NCBI GenBank assembly: GCA_014526335.1
Contig: JACTAT010000043.1
Span: 464,604-528,603, forward strand
Reading direction: 5' to 3'
DNA: 64,000 bases
Origin: Chrysaora quinquecirrha
Lineage: Eukaryota; Cnidaria; Scyphozoa; Semaeostomeae; Pelagiidae
Each line of letters starts with the position of its first letter. The first letter of the stretch is position 1. The notes under the pieces are model-generated. The model did not search any database. It was given only the letters and a program-made list of their open reading frames with translations, and was not told the DNA's origin. A program made the translations under genes and the position numbers. Positions 60,001-64,000 of this stretch are shown one piece after another.

Positions 60001-63000
60001 TCACTGGTGAAAAATCTTGCACAAAGCAATAAAAGAGTTAGGAAGTTTGATATAAAATTTGGAAAAGCCCAGGCAATATCAAATCACACTATCCGATAAG
60101 ACTAAGTTGACATGGATACTGAAACACATTTTTGTGAAAGAAACAGGAATTAAAACAGCAGGCACAAACAAAGTAACCAACGATTCCTTTCTTTTGGCTT
60201 AAAATGTTTTTCATTTCCATAACTACTTAGCTGAACTCTTTGCATATAATTATTTTAATAACATTCATATTGATTTTGCTTTTCTACCAATCATATGACT
60301 CAGCATGCAGAACGTATGTTAAAATTTTGAAATTATTCGCTCCATTAAATTACTGCATTCCGGTTGGAAGCGAATTACAATTTCTCAGAGCTTTTTCTCA
60401 TAATACAAGATATGCAACGCAGTGGGATAGCCCATTGAGGGTCGCTGATCCTCTGTTTGTGTTCATGAGCGTTAAAATGCCAAGAAATCTCACTGAATAA
60501 TGCCTCCAAATTGTTAAGGTTTTTTCGTTGCCGTAGACGAACGTAATTCGCTTATGCAATTTAACTCACTTCCCCAGTACATATTCTTGCGGTATGATTA
60601 TGAAAATTATAGATTTTTGATAATCTTCTACTCTCCCTTTAATTTTCTACAGCACCCTGTCCACCTGGTAGCTACTCTTCGACTGGTCTGGAGAATTGCA
60701 GATTGTGTGGAACGGGCTATTACCAACCTGTTTTCTACGGAAAACAATGCTTAAAATGCCCTGGATCTACTACCACCCTTATCAGCGGAGCATCTAAACT
60801 ATTACATTGTGGAAGTATGTTTTTTTTCTACCTTTCAAAGCTATATCAAAAAAATTTTTGGTTAGGTTTAATTTCTTTGCCATAAATTTGAATTTGGATT
60901 TAATCAGATTTTCATTAGTTTGATTAATTTATTAAGAAAAGAAAAATTCAGTATTTAGAATTTGAAAATCGCTTGAAACAATTTGCGTGCCTCGAAAATT
61001 TTAACGTTTCCGATAACGAATGCGTGTACGTTAGTAAAAGAAGTCCTTAAGCATTCAGCTTGCAAATCTCTTATACAGGGTGTCCCAAAGAAGGAACCCT
61101 CTTTAGAAATGATTTTTATTTGCGAACTGTAGCTTCAAGGCCAATAAACTTTTGTCATAATACTTACTGTGCACATAAACTCTTGTGAGTAAAAGGATAA
61201 GTTTTCATATTACATCTTCACATAAATATGCGCTAATTAGTTTCATTGATAAATTAAGCATGTGCACAAACTTTATGCCCATTTCATGCAATTGAGGATT
61301 TTCTGTTGCTGGAAGAAGTTACAGCAATGGTTTAGTGATACGACCATTGGTTTGTTCAGGTCAAGGGTTTGAAAATTGATTGATTTCGAAGGACCTAAAT
61401 AACTGATGATGGTAATCTTTTCATATAATTATTGAAAGAAATTTTTAATTAGGAAAGATACGCGAGAATCTCGCGTTCTTGGTTCTATAGTTTCTAAATT
61501 CTGGGAATGCTTAATCAGCTTGTTTCTAAAATACATCACTGAAAGTTGAGTAGTTTCGTGATTAGAGTTATTTTAAGGCATACCACTTAACGTTGTCGTA
61601 AATTGCTATTAACCTAATTTGTTTTACTATATAGTGCGCTGCCAGGCTGGAACATACTCTGCTACTGGTGTTGAGCCGTGCTTGCCTTGTCCAAAAGGAT
61701 ACTATCAATCAGGAACTGGTAAAACTACATGTGTCGCTTGCAGTGCACCTCTATTTACACATGGTGAAGGTTCAACAATTTCTTCACAATGTACAAGTAA
61801 GTCCTTGAGTTGCTTATAGTAGCACGAAATAATACATTCAAAAGTGATTTAACATTTACCTCCTTTGGAAATTTCTTGCAAAACGTTCTAAGTAATATTT
61901 CTGGTCTTCTGATTTCTTTTGCTTTTTGGAGACTATTGAATAAGATATTCTGCTGAAATCCTGTGAAAAGCCAAGTTTCTGACGACGTTCAAACCTCTTG
62001 CAGTTTCTGCAGCTAATGGTAGATGCAGTTTTTACAGCTAATGCTAGAAATTTTCTTGAGCTCGATTCTTGCTAAGCGAAATCTTTTGTGTGAGGAGAAG
62101 GATTTCGTCTATACACAGACGCAGTATTGCTTTTTTTGCTGCACTCGATGGTTGCAGCAAATGACGAAAAGTAAAATGACTTTTACATGAAAACTCTTTA
62201 CTAGAACGACCTCGCATATAGTGGAGGCTTTAGAGTAATGAGAATATATAGCATAATTAAGGTCTCTATAAGGTTTATTAAACAATTTTTTAATTCGTCT
62301 TGTAGTTTTAATAACCAATAGACGTTGTTAAAAAAAGTGGGGATGCCAGAACTCAGGCCCATTATGTATATGTTTATTTCTTATGGAATTGGTGAATCTC
62401 AGAATCCGTAGTTGCCAAAATTCTAATTCTAACTTCAAATTCTAATTTTGAAAGAAAATGTCAAATGCACTGTTTCGTTAAAAAAAAACTTTTCTTTGTC
62501 TGCCTTCTGCCTCTATAGTGACGTCGAACGGGCAATTTCAATACTAGCAGTTGTTTTCTTGAAACCATTCAGAAACGTGGTCAATATTTCAGTCAATAGC
62601 CTCTGTTTCATTAAGAACAATGCCTGAGGGTCAAATAAAATTTGAGAACCGAAGCATTTTCTCTGATTTGAAAAAGAATTGCCTCAGCGCGCAGAATAGT
62701 GCGTTGAGATATTCAGTGAGATTACGACAACACATATTGCTAACCAAGTAGGCAGAAACTCTTCTTTCGTAGTAAATAACACGGGCACACCTTTAGATCA
62801 CTAAGGATAAGCATGCTTCGGTACAGTTCATTTCATCCACTTGCTACCTCCTAAAAATTCTTGAGCTGTTGTAGATACAACACCTTACAGATGTCTGTAG
62901 TAACCTTTGTTGTCAATAATGATATGGGTTAGTATCTCTGAATAAATTGACTTCAAAACTTGACAACCCAATAACGGACTGTAACAAAATATGCAACTGT

Positions 63001-64000
63001 TTATCCTTACACAACAAAACAGAAACATCAATAACTCATTTTTTCAGTCAAGTAATGTGTTCAATATGTCTTCAGTCCTGCTCAATACACATCTCTAATA
63101 TGACTGACCATGCATTAATGGTCATGACAATTTTGCACTGGGTTAATGATTCTCTTTCACGCACGATTGCAGTACGCAATGATGGAATTTAAACAGCAGA
63201 TTTTGGGACATCATAAATTTAATGTTTATTCTACACGATATTGCACCTGACTTGAATATTACCTTGTATAAATTTGATAAAATTCCTCCTTGAGAAAAAT
63301 TATTCAGAAATTATTTGCCTATGGGAGTCCCTTTTATGGGCCACCCTGTATAAATTGGCCTGAGTTCTGGCATCCCCACTTTTTTAATAACGTCCGTGAA
63401 TCTATGAACTGTGTTATTTTAAGACTACAAATGACCATATAGATGTGAAATATTATACCCTACTACAAGTGGCCCAGCGACAAAACTGTTGTATTATATA
63501 TAGTTTATTCGAAATTGGACCCTGATACATTTTCTCCTGGAATGTACCCAGTTTGTCTAGAAGCGGTACGTTGTAACAACGAATTTACAAGAAGTATACA
63601 GATCATTGTTGACACTATTATTTGCGACGGAGGAAACAAGGGCATCCTGTTTATTAGAAGATTGTGGATCAGGCTTATTTAATCGTGTTCTCATCCCTGA
63701 ATTTTCGGCGTGGAAAAGCTGAAGAAGAGCAAAAAGGAGAAAAAATACCAATGAGGACTTATTTTCTCACAGAATAAAGTACCATATAATAACCAAGGAA
63801 GTGCTTTTCTTGCCGATATACGAGTAAGAAAAATCAGTAGGAAAGGATGGGTTTATCTAAAGGTAGGCTTATCCATGGGTGGGATCATTCGCGACAGTTT
63901 CGGATATGTAGCTTGCATTACAAATCTTTAATTGGGTTGTTTTATTTCCTTTCAACAGGAATCAACGAATGCTCCTCGAATCCGTGCAATAATGGCGCAA
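44397..64000 (+). CDS. SVEP1/polydom-like secreted multidomain protein, 5' portion (15 exons, runs off end)
   Basis: Exons: 44397-45074, 45993-46148, 47211-47369, 49160-49351, 50431-50607, 52350-52541, 53465-53725, 55758-56003, 56352-56552, 57640-57884, 58618-58888, 59789-59950, 60653-60814, 61635-61796, 63959 onward. Order: signal peptide, vWFA, EGF-like, ephrin-receptor-like Cys-rich module, three Sushi (CCP), two HYR, Sushi, unnamed segment, three ephrin-receptor-like modules, EGF. That order is the N-terminal half of vertebrate SVEP1, a large matrix protein that binds integrin alpha9beta1. The vertebrate protein continues with EGF, pentraxin and many Sushi modules, so most of the gene should lie beyond 64000. 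Nearly all borders are phase 1, so modules can be skipped or duplicated in frame. Exon 1 lacks one base. The extra EGF-like module after vWFA is a possible lineage feature. Confidence 0.85.
45075..45992. other. SVEP1-like intron 1
   Basis: No exon recognised; the frame at 45479-45712 lacks plausible splice borders and domain features. A short run of GGCTAA/TAAGGC hexamers lies at 45853-45893. Confidence 0.45.
45993..46148 (+). CDS. SVEP1-like exon 2: EGF-like module
   Basis: TTGCAG acceptor, 156 bp, phase 1-1. Six cysteines: CGKTC, ARCSC, YQCACGAGYYG and a final C. The YQCACGAGYYG core is typical of EGF modules. Confidence 0.75.
46149..47210. other. SVEP1-like intron 2
   Basis: About 1.06 kb, pyrimidine-rich with many CTTTG/TCTAC motifs from 46480 to 46800; nothing else recognised. 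Confidence 0.45.
47211..47369 (+). CDS. SVEP1-like exon 3: ephrin-receptor-like Cys-rich module
   Basis: 159 bp, phase 1-1, after TTTTTTCCAG. CPFGRYKKYASPDPCNLCP with SHSITGSKDVSDCKC and GYKG fits the module that follows vWFA in SVEP1 (C..G.YK...SP..C..CP...., ..GS....DC.C..GY.). Confidence 0.85.
47696..48350. repeat. Dispersed repeat, interrupted copy (partner at 8638-9047)
   Basis: Same ordered blocks as 8638-9047 but split by the insertion at 47944-48167. Confidence 0.75.
47944..48167. mobile_element. 224 bp TIR element nested in a dispersed repeat
   Basis: Ends GGCCGCAGTTACACGAGC and, inverted, GCCGAAATTACACGAGC, continuing AATTTT. TTTA (or TTA) flanks both sides. The uninterrupted partner repeat shows the unoccupied target ATTTACAT. 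A 3 bp TTA duplication would fit PIF/Harbinger. Confidence 0.8.
48451..48844. mobile_element. 394 bp TIR element (MITE), GTTTCTTA family
   Basis: Inverted ends TACAGTAAAAACCGCATCTT and TACAGTAAAAAACCGCATAT. TA flanks both sides. GTTTCTTAT occurs at least six times near the ends. In SVEP1-like intron 3. Confidence 0.9.
49160..49351 (+). CDS. SVEP1-like exon 4: Sushi/CCP module 1
   Basis: 192 bp, phase 1-1. Four cysteines in CCP order: ECDKFP, CTFTCNDFY, then FCQKTGKWNV and PTC, with an extra pair (DCGYKFKETC). The W of the GKW motif is present. Confidence 0.88.
49692..49913. mobile_element. 222 bp near-perfect hairpin element
   Basis: Almost its whole length is an inverted repeat: CAATAGAGGTTTCCGCAAAA on the left and CAATAGACGCTTCCGCAAAA inverted from the right, then AAGATGGC and GGAATTCTGGGAATAATTTCC in both arms. 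Only about 45 bp separates the arms. A miniature TIR element in SVEP1-like intron 4. Confidence 0.85.
50431..50607 (+). CDS. SVEP1-like exon 5: Sushi/CCP module 2
   Basis: 177 bp, phase 1-1, CATCGTAG acceptor. VTCPKLPVPP, CTFSCHNGYRRNG, RTCRPDGQWSGEQPRC: a textbook Sushi module (GQWSG.. .P.C). Confidence 0.92.
50673..51829. mobile_element. 1.16 kb element related to the 39789-40163 insertion
   Basis: Left end CCCCTAAACGAAGGGT and, inverted from the right, CCCCACGAAGGGT. The outer 130 bp and inner right 90 bp match the 375 bp insertion at 39789-40163 in reverse, so that one is an internally deleted relative. No coding domain recognised in the extra 800 bp. Confidence 0.55.
52350..52541 (+). 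CDS. SVEP1-like exon 6: Sushi/CCP module 3
   Basis: 192 bp, phase 1-1. IQCPTLRRV, CAYACKSGFTKTSG, CQADGTWSGDEMVC. Complete Sushi pattern. Confidence 0.92.
52542..53464. other. SVEP1-like intron 6
   Basis: About 920 bp; a short direct repeat (CTGCGTGTCTC, 53282-53312) and AATC repeats at 52784, otherwise nothing recognised. Confidence 0.5.
53465..53725 (+). CDS. SVEP1-like exon 7: HYR module 1
   Basis: 261 bp, phase 1-1. DKTPPTITCPANVVVDTD starts it; FPIGVTNILFTARDEAGNQ and a final C are the HYR hallmarks (F..G...V.Y.A.D..GN...C). The fold is Ig-like and typically adhesive. Confidence 0.93.
53977..54675. repeat. Dispersed repeat, copy B with insertion (partner at 1355-1733)
   Basis: Shares the ordered blocks of 1355-1733, then is split by the insertion at 54348-54644 and resumes with GGGACCCAGGTAATAAGTCT. 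Confidence 0.7.
54348..54644. mobile_element. 297 bp GGGTACTCCC-type insertion
   Basis: Left end ATGCCCGGGGGTACTCCC; the right end inverts to ATCCCCGTGGGGGGAGGGAC. TAA flanks both sides (54345-54347, 54645-54647). The partner repeat at 1690-1705 is unoccupied. Confidence 0.7.
55290..55470. repeat. Fragment of the tRNA-like dispersed repeat
   Basis: CACGAGTGGCATAGCAGAAT, then a diverged tRNA-like part and GGCTTTGTGTTTCGGCTATA, in the same order as 21838-22030. Confidence 0.55.
55758..56003 (+). CDS. SVEP1-like exon 8: HYR module 2
   Basis: 246 bp, phase 1-1. DRQAPVINCPADIEKTS, WDIPTYKDNSG, then VNEVFAVKYTVEDSSRNKAE and C. Tandem HYR modules at this place are diagnostic for SVEP1. Confidence 0.93.
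56352..56552 (+). CDS. SVEP1-like exon 9: Sushi/CCP module 4
   Basis: 201 bp, phase 1-1, acceptor TTCAAAG. CPARDPPINGALPC, FCHVQCMDPYEV, FYICNTQKQWTA, PDC. The acceptor is weak for pyrimidines, but phase and domain fit. Confidence 0.88.
56553..57639. other. SVEP1-like intron 9
   Basis: About 1.09 kb; no exon or element recognised. Confidence 0.5.
57640..57884 (+). CDS. SVEP1-like exon 10: unnamed Cys-containing segment
   Basis: ATTATAG acceptor, GTAAAT donor, phase 1 to 0. It encodes an NYYSGNCHDSIAAQDQIKQN helix-like stretch and further cysteines (DCSRP, VVCKS, ITCGK). Its place between Sushi 4 and the ephrin-receptor-like modules matches the unnamed spacer in SVEP1. I know no named domain for it. 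It ends basic (DSRKRSTNQ), a possible proprotein cleavage site. Confidence 0.75.
58372..58460. repeat. AT-only palindromic tract
   Basis: About 90 bp of TAATTA/TATAAT repeats able to form hairpins, in intron 10. Confidence 0.7.
58618..58888 (+). CDS. SVEP1-like exon 11: second half of the unnamed segment
   Basis: Chosen acceptor TCTTCTTTTTCAAAG at 58617, phase 0 to 1. It encodes NLFTIEVDVEVISKSLPDS, then NRLATAATGV and a Cys-ending stretch. An upstream acceptor TTTGCAG (58503) keeps the same frame and would add 38 residues, but those look intron-like. The upstream choice cannot be excluded. Confidence 0.7.
58889..59788. other. SVEP1-like intron 11
   Basis: About 900 bp; nothing recognised. 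Confidence 0.5.
59789..59950 (+). CDS. SVEP1-like exon 12: ephrin-receptor-like module 1
   Basis: 162 bp, phase 1-1. CVAGKYFDSEKRDCVDCPVG, TYTETPGRLGCTNCPKG, then a DC end: the C.G.Y....C..CP.G.Y....G...C..CP.G pattern of GCC2/GCC3-type modules. Confidence 0.93.
59951..60652. other. SVEP1-like intron 12
   Basis: About 700 bp; nothing recognised. Confidence 0.5.
60653..60814 (+). CDS. SVEP1-like exon 13: ephrin-receptor-like module 2
   Basis: 162 bp, phase 1-1. CPPGSYSSTGLENCRLCGTG, YYQPVFYGKQCLKCPGS and a final C. Same length as the exons before and after, a sign of exon duplication. Confidence 0.92.
61074..61100 (+). mobile_element. Solo mariner-type terminus (left)
   Basis: TACAGGGTGTCCCAAAG is a common mariner/Tc1-type end. 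No matching inverted end was found before exon 14; the nearest is at 63326-63350. Confidence 0.45.
61635..61796 (+). CDS. SVEP1-like exon 14: ephrin-receptor-like module 3
   Basis: 162 bp, phase 1-1. CQAGTYSATGVEPCLPCPKG, YYQSGTGKTTCVACS, then C. Ends at donor GTAAGT. Confidence 0.93.
62321..63394. mobile_element. 1.07 kb TIR element
   Basis: Inverted ends GACGTTGTTAAAAAAAGTGG and GACGTTATTAAAAAAGTGGG, both continuing GGATGCCAGAACTCAGGCC. No coding domain seen. It contains the right solo mariner-type end at 63326-63350. Confidence 0.8.
63326..63350 (-). mobile_element. Solo mariner-type terminus (right)
   Basis: On the minus strand TACAGGGTGGCCCATAAAAG, inverted with respect to 61074. The sequences inward of the two ends differ, so they are probably from different elements. 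Confidence 0.45.
63959..64000 (+). CDS. SVEP1-like exon 15, partial: EGF module start
   Basis: TTCAACAG acceptor, then INECSSNPCNNGA, the start of a calcium-binding EGF as in SVEP1 after the ephrin-receptor-like modules. Cut by the window end. Confidence 0.85.

Overview
The window is AT-rich animal nuclear DNA. Coding sequence comes as short exons with clean GT/AG borders, almost all in phase 1-1 for the extracellular modules, separated by 0.3-5 kb introns packed with small inverted-repeat transposons, satellites and SINE-like pieces. Nothing looks prokaryotic or viral. The gene content (fibulin-type, ANKH-type and SVEP1/polydom-type genes) and the repeat landscape fit an early-branching marine animal, most likely a cnidarian. 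That placement is an inference from style, not from a marker gene.

Three genes lie head to tail on the + strand. (1) 2062-14202: the 3' part of a fibulin-like matrix protein, with eight EGF modules, mostly one per exon, followed by a fibulin-type C-terminal domain and a stop; its 5' end lies before base 1. (2) 16637-34716: a complete twelve-exon orthologue of ANKH (progressive ankylosis protein, a multi-pass membrane exporter linked to extracellular ATP/pyrophosphate), about 491 codons against 492 in human. (3) 44397 to beyond 64000: the 5' part of an SVEP1/polydom-like secreted protein, in the order signal peptide, vWFA, EGF-like, ephrin-receptor-like Cys-rich module, three Sushi, two HYR, Sushi, an unnamed Cys-containing segment, three ephrin-receptor-like modules, then EGF repeats running off the end. 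Two exons (ANKH exon 6, SVEP1-like exon 1) each need one extra base in a short homopolymer to stay open; both look like assembly errors or recent lesions.

The genes share an extracellular theme: two are secreted matrix proteins and one controls extracellular pyrophosphate, a mineralisation inhibitor in vertebrates. Whether they are co-regulated cannot be seen from the sequence.

The rest is mobile DNA. The most striking item is a 5.2 kb foldback-like element (37465-42684): two inverted arms of about twelve 160 bp tandem units around a 1.3 kb centre that carries a decayed protein of the HEEADTR family (named here after its motif). A second decayed copy of that protein family sits in a different 3.3 kb inverted-repeat element inside ANKH intron 2 (19010-22357). 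A 236 bp piece resembling that element's 3' coding end has been captured next to ANKH exon 3, flanked by a 67 bp duplication of the intron/exon border that makes a decoy splice acceptor. Other items: several TIR elements with family-specific GTTNCTTA subterminal motifs, two TTAA-flanked elements with G-runs, a hAT-like MITE with an 8 bp target duplication, two natural empty-site/filled-site pairs, and a minisatellite that starts inside the splice donor of ANKH exon 7.
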